A program made the translations under genes and the position numbers. From the NCBI GenBank assembly GCA_028287225.1, contig JAQBPZ010000134.1, positions 1-7,374 of the forward strand: a stretch of 7,374 nt of DNA, written 5' to 3'. Below the pieces are notes generated by a model. That model was not told the origin of the DNA and searched no databases. It saw nothing but the letters and a program-made list of their open reading frames with translations. Of this stretch, positions 1 through 5,749 are shown in pieces (position 1 is the first letter of the stretch; the number at the start of each line of letters is the position of its first letter). This stretch comes from Gemmatimonadota bacterium. GTDB lineage: Bacteria; Gemmatimonadota; Gemmatimonadetes; Gemmatimonadales; Gemmatimonadaceae.

Positions 1-45
1 GAACGGGGTCGTGACCGGGCCGAGGATCCCGTCCAGGCGGATCAC
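1..45 (-). CDS. Dihydrodipicolinate synthase/N-acetylneuraminate lyase family protein, N-terminal fragment (cut by window edge)
   Basis: Only the first 15 codons are inside the window. Read leftwards from a GTG at 45-43 they give M(V)IRLDGILGPVTTPF. This matches the opening strand of the DapA/NanA class I aldolase family, which usually begins with a short lead, then G-I-[ILV]-x-P-x-x-T-P-F. Family members are TIM-barrel lyases forming a Schiff base between a lysine and pyruvate; the lysine and the substrate-specific residues lie outside the window, so dapA cannot be told from other aldolases here. The GTG overlaps the pilT stop codon by four bases (GTGA), a classic translational-coupling arrangement, and supports this gene being the next member of the same leftward operon. 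No strong ribosome binding site is visible, as is common for coupled starts. The identification rests on 15 residues, so it is good but not certain. Confidence 0.6.
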   Translation of the reverse strand, partial: MIRLDGILGPVTTPF

Positions 46-1211
46 TGGCCCATGAAGTCGAAGTCGCCCGCACCGGAGAGTCCGGTCAGGCCGCCCGACG
101 CCGCGGCCGGCGCAGCCGCCGGCGCCGGAGCGGACGAGGGGGCACGACGGCTGAACATGCGCATCTTGAGCTCGAAGTCGGAGGGGTTCGTCGCCGCGGC
201 CATCGCCACCTCGAAGGTCACCTCGTCGGCCTGCACGAGGTCCTGCAGGTGCTGGTCGAAGGTCTGCATGCCGTACTGGTCGCGCCCCTCGGCGATGTAG
301 TCCCGGATCTCGCCGATGCGCTTGCCGTCGGCGATCATGTCGCGCACCGCGGGCGTGACGATGAGGATCTCCGCGGCCACCGCGCGCCCCTTGCCGTCGG
401 CGCGCGGCAGGAGCCGCTGCGACACGATGGACGTGAGCGTCTCGCTCAGGCGGATGCGCACCACCTCCTGCTCCTCCGGCGGGAACATCGCCATGATGCG
501 GAGGATCGTGCTCTGCGCGTCCGGCGTGTGCAGCGTGGAGATGAGCAGGTGCCCCGTCTCCGCCGCCTTGATGGCGGTATCGATCGTCTCGGCGTCGCGC
601 ATCTCGCCGATCATCACCACGTCCGGGTCCTGCCGGAGCGCGGCGCGCAGACCCATCTTGAAGTCTTGTGTGTCACTGCCGATCTCGCGCTGGGTGATGG
701 AGCTCTGCAGGTCCGTGTGCAGGAACTCGATCGGGTTCTCCAGCGTGAGGATGTGGCGGTTCTCGTGCTCGTTGATGTAGTGCACCATCGCCGCCATCGT
801 GCTGCTCTTGCCCGAGCCGGTCACGCCCGTGACGAGCACCATGCCGCGCTCCGCCTCGGCCACGCGCGCGAGCGCCGGGGGCAGCCGCAGCTTCGCGAAG
901 GTCGGCACCTCGAAGGGGATCACGCGCATCACGACCATGAAGCTCGAGCGCTGCTTCAGGATGTTGACGCGGAAGCGGCCCACCCCCGGGGCGGCCCACG
1001 AGCAGTCGTAGTCGGTGAGCTTGTCGAGCCGCGCCTTGTCGTCCTCGTTGCTCATGAGATGGAGCGCGATCGTCCGCGTCTGCTCGGGCGTCAGCGCCTG
1101 CTTCGTCAGCGGCACGAGCTTGCCGTGGATGCGCGCCCGGAACACGTCGCCCGCCTTGATGTGCAGGTCCGATGCGCCGCGGTCCACCGCCGCCTTGATG
1201 ATTCGCTCCAT
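42..1211 (-). CDS. pilT: Type IV pilus retraction ATPase, PilT/PilU type
   Basis: A 389-residue hexameric secretion-type ATPase that powers depolymerisation of type IV pili at the inner-membrane base (twitching motility, DNA uptake). All hallmarks are present: an N-terminal PAS-like domain starting MERIIKAAVDRGASDLHIKAG (the usual PilT opening), Walker A G-V-T-G-S-G-K-S (129-136), Asp box T-L-E-N-P-I-E (156-162), Walker B D-P-D-V-V-M-I-G-E-M-R-D (195-206) and His box with H221 and H228. The C-terminal part has E-I-R-D-Y-I (301-306), where PilT proteins carry the AIRNLIRE retraction motif, followed by G-M-Q-T-F-D-Q (314-320), which also occurs in PilU, so PilT versus PilU is unsettled. An Ala/Pro-rich tail (about 357-372) ends the protein. 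The start at 1211 was chosen because the frame's 72 upstream codons lie inside the dehydrogenase gene and lack PilT homology. An AGGG lies 10 nt upstream, at 1225-1222. No pilB or pilin gene is in view. Confidence 0.95.
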   Translation of the reverse strand: MERIIKAAVDRGASDLHIKAGDVFRARIHGKLVPLTKQALTPEQTRTIALHLMSNEDDKARLDKLTDYDCSWAAPGVGRFRVNILKQRSSFMVVMRVIPFEVPTFAKLRLPPALARVAEAERGMVLVTGVTGSGKSSTMAAMVHYINEHENRHILTLENPIEFLHTDLQSSITQREIGSDTQDFKMGLRAALRQDPDVVMIGEMRDAETIDTAIKAAETGHLLISTLHTPDAQSTILRIMAMFPPEEQEVVRIRLSETLTSIVSQRLLPRADGKGRAVAAEILIVTPAVRDMIADGKRIGEIRDYIAEGRDQYGMQTFDQHLQDLVQADEVTFEVAMAAATNPSDFELKMRMFSRRAPSSAPAPAAAPAAASGGLTGLSGAGDFDFMGQ

Positions 1212-1215
1212 GAAT

Positions 1216-2277
1216 TCAGTACCCTGCGTGCTTGTCGACGAGGTTGCGCATCGGCTGGCCGGCCACGTAGCGCCGCCAGTTGTCGAGGAAGAGATCCAGC
1301 TGCCGCGGCCAGAACCGGCCCGGCGAGACGGGCGAGACGTGCGGGACCACCAGCATGCCAGCAACCTGCCAGAGGCGACTGGTGGTCGCCAGTGGCTCCT
1401 GGCGAAACACGTCGAGCACCGCACCACGCAGGTGGCCCGACTCCAGCAGGTCGGCGGTGGCCTCCTCGTCGAGCAGGGCGCCGCGCGCCACGTTCACCAC
1501 GATGGCGCCGCGCGGCAGCCGCTCCAGCCGCACGCGCGTCATCACCTCTGCAGTATCGGCCGTGAGCGGCGCGGCCAGCACCAGCACGTCCGCGTGCGGC
1601 AGCAGGTCGTCCAGCGCGTCCAGCCCATGCACGGCCTGGAACCCCTCGGGCGCTCCCAGCTCCGGGCGACGCCGGATGCCGACGCACTGCGCCCCCAGCG
1701 CCGTGAGGCGCCGCGCGGCCTCGCTCCCCAGGCCGCCCGCGCCCACGATCAGCACCCGCGCGCCGCTCACCTCGCGCAGCGGGGAGTCGTCGGCCACGAA
1801 GAACGCCTTGCTCCACTCGCGGCGCGCCTGCTGCGCGATGGCGACGTCCAGCCCACGCATGAAATGCAGGACGCCGGCGACGACGAACTCCGCGATCGGG
1901 GCCCCGTGGATGCCGGCGGAGTTGGTGAGCAGCACGTCGGTGTCGGCGATTCCCGTGGCCAGCACGTTGCCCACGCCGGCGGCGGCCGAGTGCACCCAGC
2001 GCAGGCGTCGAGCGGCGGCGAAGAGGTCCGCCGTGATGCCGAAGCCGAAGTACACCTCCGCGTCGGCAATCCGCGCACGCGACTCCGTGCTGCCTCCCTG
2101 CGGCCCGTCGCCGTCGGAGCTCGTGGGGGCGCGCACCACCTCCACGTCCCAGCCGGTGGGCGCCTCGCGCCGCAGGCGGGCCTCGCCCTCCGCGGTCAGT
2201 GCCCAGTTGCGTGAGGTGGCGGCGAGGTCGACGACGAGCCGCCTCGACGCACCCGCCTCAGTCAATGTGGACGCCAT
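1216..2277 (-). CDS. D-isomer-specific 2-hydroxyacid dehydrogenase (GhrA-like, possibly NADP-dependent)
   Basis: A 353-residue cytosolic oxidoreductase of the D-2-hydroxyacid dehydrogenase family, which reduces 2-keto acids (glyoxylate, hydroxypyruvate and similar) with NAD(P)H. The Rossmann domain shows V-G-A-G-G-L-G-S (178-185; G179, G181, G184). The catalytic triad is complete: R265 in N-V-A-R-G, E294 in D-V-F-R-Q-E-P and H313 in P-H-V-S-P. The segment after the second strand reads C-V-G-I-R-R-R-P (198-205). It has arginines where NAD-specific enzymes carry an acidic residue, which points to NADPH, as in GhrA-type reductases; this is inference. A start at 2277 is supported by AGGA 8 nt upstream and overlaps the end of the upstream MgtC-like gene by 20 nt. 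Its stop is 4 nt before the pilT start, so it sits mid-operon. The substrate cannot be read from the sequence. Confidence 0.92.
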   Translation of the reverse strand: MASTLTEAGASRRLVVDLAATSRNWALTAEGEARLRREAPTGWDVEVVRAPTSSDGDGPQGGSTESRARIADAEVYFGFGITADLFAAARRLRWVHSAAAGVGNVLATGIADTDVLLTNSAGIHGAPIAEFVVAGVLHFMRGLDVAIAQQARREWSKAFFVADDSPLREVSGARVLIVGAGGLGSEAARRLTALGAQCVGIRRRPELGAPEGFQAVHGLDALDDLLPHADVLVLAAPLTADTAEVMTRVRLERLPRGAIVVNVARGALLDEEATADLLESGHLRGAVLDVFRQEPLATTSRLWQVAGMLVVPHVSPVSPGRFWPRQLDLFLDNWRRYVAGQPMRNLVDKHAGY

Positions 2278-2926
2278 AGACGTGGTCCTGCGACAGCAGC
2301 GCCGCCGTGGCGATCTCGAACTGTCGCGATGGGCCCGCGAGCTTGAGCTCGAAGGTGCGGTCCTGCTCGTGGTCGAACATGCGGCGGTCCTCGATCGTGA
2401 TGCCGTGCGCGCGGAGGGTGGTGGCCACCTCCGACTCGGGGGTGCCCACGCGGGTGCGGATCGTGGCGCTCACCACGCGACGGGCGCGTCGCACGTAGTG
2501 CTCCAGGTTGCCGAGCCCCGCGAGCACGAACGTCACCAGCAGCCCCGCCCCGATCCCCTCGACATAGTAGCCGGCGCCCACCGTGAGTCCAATGGCGGCC
2601 ACGACCCAGATCGTGGCGGCCGACGTGAGGCCGGTGACCGTGCCCTGCGCCTGCATGATGGTGCCGGCGCCGATGAAGCCGACCCCGCTCACCACCTGGG
2701 CGGCGATGCGCCCGGGGTCGCCGATGCGCGTACCCGCCGCGGTCAGGCCGATGCGCGTGGAGACGTCCATCAGGAGCGTGGCGCCCACGCAGATCAGGAT
2801 GTTCGTCCGGAGGCCCGCCGGCTTGCCGGCGACCTCGCGCTCGAACCCGATGATGCCGCCCAGGAGCACGGCCAGCAGCAGCTTGATGAGGAGGTCGAGG
2901 CGCAGCGCGCGCGCGACCTCCATCAT
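2258..2926 (-). CDS. MgtC/SapB family integral membrane protein
   Basis: A 222-residue inner-membrane protein. The N-terminal half is hydrophobic with about four to five predicted membrane segments (roughly 11-27, 42-56, 74-92, 98-118, 121-138) and carries the MgtC/SapB signatures: G-G-I-I-G-F-E-R (23-30), K-P-A-G-L-R-T (35-41), G-V-G-F-I-G-A-G-T-I (81-90) and the T-G-L-T-S-A-A-T-I-W run (98-107). The C-terminal part (about 150-222) is a soluble ACT-like domain. Salmonella MgtC helps survival at low magnesium and in macrophages and modulates the F-type ATPase. In free-living bacteria the family is widespread and its role unsettled, so no specific function is assigned. ATGs at 2926 and 2923 are both possible starts; the only upstream in-frame stop is at 2992-2990 and no clear ribosome binding site is visible. 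The 3' end overlaps the dehydrogenase gene by 20 nt. No M-box-like magnesium riboswitch is recognisable in the 63-bp gap upstream. Confidence 0.9.
   Translation of the reverse strand: MMEVARALRLDLLIKLLLAVLLGGIIGFEREVAGKPAGLRTNILICVGATLLMDVSTRIGLTAAGTRIGDPGRIAAQVVSGVGFIGAGTIMQAQGTVTGLTSAATIWVVAAIGLTVGAGYYVEGIGAGLLVTFVLAGLGNLEHYVRRARRVVSATIRTRVGTPESEVATTLRAHGITIEDRRMFDHEQDRTFELKLAGPSRQFEIATAALLSQDHVYGVHID
2286..2289 (-). promoter_or_regulatory. Shine-Dalgarno of the dehydrogenase gene
   Basis: Read on the minus strand, AGGA stands 8 nt before the ATG at 2277-2275 and inside the MgtC-like coding sequence. It decides in favour of the overlapping start at 2277 and against the first downstream in-frame alternatives. 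Confidence 0.5.
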
Positions 2927-2989
2927 CAGGGGGACGTCGACATCGGGTGACGGCGGAGCGAAGATGAGGCACCTCCGCCCGCCGTCGTG

Positions 2990-3247
2990 CTAGCGAGCGT
3001 CGAGGTCGCGCGCGTCGCCTCGCGTGTCGTCGGGCGATGAGTCGCCGTACGCGATGCTGCGCGCCTGCGCCTCGGCCGCGTCGATCGCCGCGTCGTCGGG
3101 CTCGGTCGGGGTGGCGAAGGTTCGGAACACGGTCCCGCTGCACTGCTCGCAGGTGACCGTCGCCGGCACCTGGTTGGTGAAGAATCTTTCCTTGCCGCAG
3201 GTCAGGCAGACCAGGGTGACGATGCCGCGGACGCCGTCCGATGCCAT
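2990..3247 (-). CDS. Small zinc-ribbon protein with two CxxC knuckles (hypothetical)
   Basis: An 85-residue protein of unknown function. Residues 10-42 form a compact zinc ribbon: C14-L-T-C17-G and C33-E-Q-C36 separated by 15 residues, spaced as expected for one tetrahedral zinc site on two beta-hairpins. The rest (about 46-85) is acidic and Ala/Asp-rich and probably disordered, with no signal peptide or membrane segment. Zinc ribbons of this size act in nucleic-acid or protein contacts, but nothing here fixes a role. The ATG at 3247 is preceded by GAGCGAGC rather than a canonical Shine-Dalgarno. It lies between another zinc-ribbon gene (162 bp upstream) and the MgtC-like gene (63 bp downstream), all on the same strand. 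G/C-rich third positions and the conserved cysteines support a real gene. Confidence 0.75.
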   Translation of the reverse strand: MASDGVRGIVTLVCLTCGKERFFTNQVPATVTCEQCSGTVFRTFATPTEPDDAAIDAAEAQARSIAYGDSSPDDTRGDARDLDAR

Positions 3248-3365
3248 TGCTCGCTCGCTGTGGAAGTGGCGGGCGAACGTGCAAGAGGCATGCAGCGCGG
3301 ATGGCGCGTCCGCCTCTAGGACGAACGAGGGCCGAGGCCGCCACGGAAAACGCGCACGGCCAGCC

Positions 3366-3405
3366 GGCGGTCAGCCGACCGCCGACCGCCGATCAGCCGA
3401 CCGCC
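3366..3405. repeat. GC-rich hairpin and iterated GCCGACCGCC repeat between the zinc-ribbon genes
   Basis: GGCGGTC (3366-3372), a 4-nt loop AGCC and GACCGCC (3377-3383) form a perfect 7-bp stem. The 13-mer TCAGCCGACCGCC occurs at 3371-3383 and again at 3393-3405, and its core GCCGACCGCC occurs a third time at 3381-3390. Several alternative hairpins are therefore possible. The element lies just beyond the stop of the leftward zinc-ribbon gene. A T-run (TTTT on the minus strand) exists only about 16 nt past the stem, too far for a standard intrinsic terminator. It could be a weak or Rho-assisted terminator, an RNA-stability hairpin, or simple slippage-derived repeat. Confidence 0.5.
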
Positions 3406-3409
3406 CGCC

Positions 3410-3652
3410 TTACCGCGTCGTCCGGCTTCGGGCGCAGGCGTCGCACAGCGTCGCGCTGGCGCCGAGGGGGGTGCCGCACGAGCCGCACAGGGAGTAGACG
3501 CGCACCCCGTACGACGTGACCTCCCGCAGGATGGGACGGGCCGGCGCCGCCATCGTGAAGGAGGTGGTGATGGGCGCCGAGAGGGGACGGCGCAGGGCAC
3601 GCCAGAGGCGCCATGCGCGCACCCGGCTGACCAGCTCGAGTAGGGACGACAT
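3410..3652 (-). CDS. Small C-terminal zinc-ribbon protein (hypothetical)
   Basis: An 80-residue protein of unknown function. The N-terminal part (1-45) is basic and helix-prone (Arg/Leu/Trp-rich, R-A-W-R-L-W-R-A-L-R-R at 12-22), perhaps membrane- or nucleic-acid-associating. The C-terminal part is a zinc ribbon with C56-G-S-C59-G and C70-D-A-C73, 10 residues between the pairs. The same frame stays open upstream through trpS only as a shadow, so the start is taken as the ATG at 3652. Codons from there are overwhelmingly G/C at the third position. The nine bases AGCGAGCGA upstream of this start also precede the other zinc-ribbon gene at the same distance. An internal ATG at residue 34 is a possible but poorly supported alternative start. 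Stop TAA at 3412-3410 abuts the GC-rich hairpin repeat. Confidence 0.65.
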   Translation of the reverse strand: MSSLLELVSRVRAWRLWRALRRPLSAPITTSFTMAAPARPILREVTSYGVRVYSLCGSCGTPLGASATLCDACARSRTTR

Positions 3653-3768
3653 CGATCGCTCGCTCGGAACGGTTCCGCGAAATCGGGGAGACCGCACCAG
3701 CGTGGCCGCCCGCACCCTCCAGGAGCGCAAGAGGTATGCGCGGACGCTCGGCGCCCGTTCTTGGCGCG

Positions 3769-4749
3769 CTAGTCGAGCCCCATCCGCTCCCGGACGCTGC
3801 GCATCGTCTCGCTGGCCAGGGCGCGGCAGCGGGCCGCGCCGCTCGCCAGGGCGTCGTCGACCCGGGCCGGCTCCTCCCGCAGCAGCTCGGCCCGCACCCG
3901 GATCGGCACCAGCTCCGTCTCCATGGACTCGGCCAGCACCTTCTTGCAGTCGATGCACCCCCACCCCGCCGTGCTGCACTGCCGCGCGACGTGCTCCACC
4001 GTCTCCGGCGGGCTGAAGGCCTTGTGGAGGTGGTAGATGTTGCAGACCTCCGGCGTCCCAGGGTCGGTCTTCCGGATCCGCTTCGGGTCGGTCATCGCCG
4101 GCCGCAGCTTGGCCCAGATCTCGGTGGGCGAATCCAGCATCCCGATCGTGTTCCCCATGGACTTCGACATCTTCGCCTGGCCGTCCAGCCCCATGATGCG
4201 CCGCGTCGGCGTCAGCAGCGGCTGCGGCTCGGGGAAGAAGTCGGCCTCCGGCGAGAACAGCGCGTTCCAGCGCCGCACGATCACGCGCGAGAGCTCCAGG
4301 TGCTGGATCTGGTCCTCGCCCACCGGCACGCGGTCGGCCAGGTAGAGGAGGATGTCCGCCGCCTGGAGCACGGGATAGTTCAGCAGCCCGGCCATCACGC
4401 TCTCGGCGCGCGCCGCCTTCTCCTTGAACTGCGTCTGCCGCTCCAGCTCCCCCACGGGCGTGACCGTGTTGAAGATCCACGCCAGCTCGGTATGTTGCGG
4501 GACGTCGGACTGCACGAAGAGGCTGGCCCGGTCCGGATCGACGCCGGCGGCCAGCAGCCCGACGGCCATCTCGCGCCGCCGGATGCGCAGCTGCGCGGGC
4601 TCGTAGGCCGCGATGATCGCGTGATAGTCCACGATGCAGTAGATCGCCTCGGCGGTGCCCTGGAGCGCGACCCAGTTCTTGACCGCGCCCAGGTAGTTCC
4701 CGACGTGCAACTCCCCTGAGGGCTGGATCCCGCTGAAGATGCGTGCCAT
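3769..4749 (-). CDS. trpS: Tryptophanyl-tRNA synthetase, probable Fe-S type
   Basis: A 326-residue class I aminoacyl-tRNA synthetase that charges tRNA-Trp with tryptophan using ATP in the cytosol. The length is typical of bacterial TrpRS (about 330). The protein opens with the standard M-A-R-I-F-S-G-I-Q-P-S-G-E-L-H-V-G-N, containing the HIGH-type signature H15-V-G-N18. The KMSKS loop is exact at 193-197, after L-D-G-Q-A. Near the anticodon-recognition region four cysteines, C236, C258, C265 and C268, are spaced C-x21-C-x6-C-x2-C. That closely matches the [4Fe-4S]-binding pattern described for Thermotoga maritima TrpRS, so a cluster is likely here (inference). The ATG at 4749 is the only sensible start and has no visible Shine-Dalgarno. 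It lies 12 bp from the start of the divergent phosphatase gene, so its promoter must lie within that gene. It is the first gene of the leftward block. Confidence 0.97.
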   Translation of the reverse strand: MARIFSGIQPSGELHVGNYLGAVKNWVALQGTAEAIYCIVDYHAIIAAYEPAQLRIRRREMAVGLLAAGVDPDRASLFVQSDVPQHTELAWIFNTVTPVGELERQTQFKEKAARAESVMAGLLNYPVLQAADILLYLADRVPVGEDQIQHLELSRVIVRRWNALFSPEADFFPEPQPLLTPTRRIMGLDGQAKMSKSMGNTIGMLDSPTEIWAKLRPAMTDPKRIRKTDPGTPEVCNIYHLHKAFSPPETVEHVARQCSTAGWGCIDCKKVLAESMETELVPIRVRAELLREEPARVDDALASGAARCRALASETMRSVRERMGLD

Positions 4750-4761
4750 CCGGAGAACGTA
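4750..4761. promoter_or_regulatory. 12-bp divergent start-to-start spacer with plus-strand ribosome binding site
   Basis: The initiator ATGs of trpS (minus) and the phosphatase gene (plus) are separated by 12 bases only. The spacer holds GGAG at 4752-4755, 6 nt from the phosphatase ATG, a good Shine-Dalgarno. Read on the other strand it offers trpS none. Both promoters must sit inside the opposing coding sequences, so transcripts would overlap at their 5' ends or be nearly leaderless. Confidence 0.6.
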
Positions 4762-5613
4762 ATGAGCGCAGCCGATGCAGGGCAAGCAACGCCGCCGGGT
4801 GGTGGAGGAACGACGCACGCCGAGCGGCGGGCACTGCTGGCCACCTGCGTGGCCGCCGCCGCGCGCGGCACCGAGCAGGTCCGCGCCGGCGATGCGCGGC
4901 GCGCGGGCCTGGTGTGGGAAGCCAAGGGGCGCTTCGACTTCGTGAGCGAGGTGGACCGATCCAGCGAGACGGCCATCGCCGAGACGATCCGCGAGCGCCA
5001 TGCGGACGCGACGCTCCTGGCCGAGGAGGGCTCGCCGGATGCGCAGTCGACGCGCGGCCTGGTCTTCGTCGTGGACCCGCTGGACGGCACCACGAACTTC
5101 CTGCACGGCGTCCCCTGGTACGCGGTGTCCGTCGCCGCCCTGGTGGACGGGGCGCTCGTCGCCGGCGCGGTGATCAACGCCGCCACGGGCGAGCTCTTCT
5201 CCGCCACGCTGGAGGGTGGCGCGCGCCGCGGCGGCCAGGCGATCCGCGTCAGCACGGTCGCCGAGCCCTCGCGCGCCCTGGTCGCGAGCGGATTCCCGTT
5301 CACGCGCGAGGACGAGATACAGCGCTACGTCCGGATGCTCCCGGCGGTCATGCGGGCAACGTCGGGCATTCGCCGAGCCGGCGCGGCCGCGCTCGACCTG
5401 GCCGACGTGGCCTGCGGCCGGTTCGAGGCGTTCTGGGAGCTGCGACTGAGCCCATGGGACATCGCCGCCGGCCTGCTCCTCGTGCGCGAGGCGGGGGGCA
5501 TCGTCACGACGCTCGAGGGAGCGCCGTGTCCGGTGGCCGAGACCTCCGTGGTGGCGGGCAACCCGGCGATGCACGCGTGGCTGCTGGACACGCTCGACAG
5601 CCATGGATCCTGA
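4762..5613 (+). CDS. Inositol monophosphatase family protein
   Basis: A 283-residue Mg2+-dependent, Li+-sensitive-type phosphatase of the IMPase/SuhB/HisN family, cytosolic. Every metal-binding motif is present: V-S-E-V-D (61-65) preceded by a K55-containing loop, A-E-E-G (87-90; E88 is the likely first metal ligand), D-P-L-D-G-T-T-N-F (105-113; D105 and D108) and P-W-D-I-A-A-G (231-237; D233). The R-R-A-G-A-A-A-L-D-L-A stretch (204-214) is the usual substrate-side motif. The substrate may be myo-inositol phosphate, histidinol phosphate, a fructose bisphosphate or similar; the sequence does not decide. The start at 4762 is backed by GGAG with a 6-nt spacer; the first 20 residues are a Gly/Pro-rich extension before the family's first helix. 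No his genes are adjacent. The gene ends 24 nt before the intergenic inverted repeat. Confidence 0.95.
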   Translation: MSAADAGQATPPGGGGTTHAERRALLATCVAAAARGTEQVRAGDARRAGLVWEAKGRFDFVSEVDRSSETAIAETIRERHADATLLAEEGSPDAQSTRGLVFVVDPLDGTTNFLHGVPWYAVSVAALVDGALVAGAVINAATGELFSATLEGGARRGGQAIRVSTVAEPSRALVASGFPFTREDEIQRYVRMLPAVMRATSGIRRAGAAALDLADVACGRFEAFWELRLSPWDIAAGLLLVREAGGIVTTLEGAPCPVAETSVVAGNPAMHAWLLDTLDSHGS

Positions 5614-5637
5614 CGGCGCCGGCTTTTCCTTTTGGCC

Positions 5638-5749
5638 TACGCGAATCGCTGCGAATGGGTAGCGAATTCACGCGAACAAGAAGCTCGGGAACAGCAGCAC
5701 AACGATCATCATCGCGGCCATTCGCTACCCATTCGCATGCAATCGCGTA
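5638..5749. repeat. Intergenic inverted repeat made of phased GCGAAT units
   Basis: GCGAATGGGTAGCGAAT at 5651-5667 is exactly inverted at 5720-5736 (ATTCGCTACCCATTCGC). The arms extend outwards to 5638 and 5749 with 9 of 13 further matches, including TACGCG against CGCGTA at the ends. The loop is 52 nt. Inside the left arm GCGAAT recurs at 5641, 5651 and 5662, followed by GCGAAC at 5672, so spacings are 10, 11 and 10 bp. The right arm mirrors this with ATTCGC at 5720 and 5731. No flanking target duplication or transposase is seen. It may be a transcript hairpin between the phosphatase gene and ftcD, a protein-binding array on one DNA face, or a miniature dispersed repeat. There is no T-run after the right arm, so it is not a standard terminator for the phosphatase. 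Confidence 0.85.

Noticed and set aside
1212..1427. 72-codon in-frame N-terminal extension of the PilT-like protein
   Set aside because: It lies inside the dehydrogenase gene in another frame, has an Arg/Ser/Trp-rich shadow composition, and the canonical PilT N-terminus starts at 1211.
249..1565. 438-codon plus-strand open frame across pilT
   Set aside because: Arg/His/Leu-rich shadow translation antisense to a complete PilT-like ATPase.
1280..2950. 556-codon plus-strand open frame across the dehydrogenase and MgtC-like genes
   Set aside because: It is antisense to two genes with complete motifs; the translation is Ser/Arg/Ala-rich shadow with no domain.
3665..3677. CGGAAC-G-GTTCCG near-palindrome upstream of the 80-residue zinc-ribbon gene
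   Set aside because: Six-bp arms around one base are expected often by chance; nothing else marks it as an operator or promoter.
3653..4834. Long open frame joining a trpS shadow to the 80-residue zinc-ribbon protein
   Set aside because: The part within trpS is an off-frame shadow; only the segment after the ATG at 3652 has its own motif and codon signature.
4750..5604. Upstream extension of the trpS frame antisense to the phosphatase gene
   Set aside because: TrpRS homology begins at the ATG at 4749; the extension is a low-stop shadow of a GC-rich gene and shows no domain.
5614..5636. Possible intrinsic terminator after the phosphatase gene (CGGCGCCGG followed by TTTTCCTTTT)
   Set aside because: The palindrome leaves no room for a loop and the T-tract is interrupted, so a terminator call is not supported.
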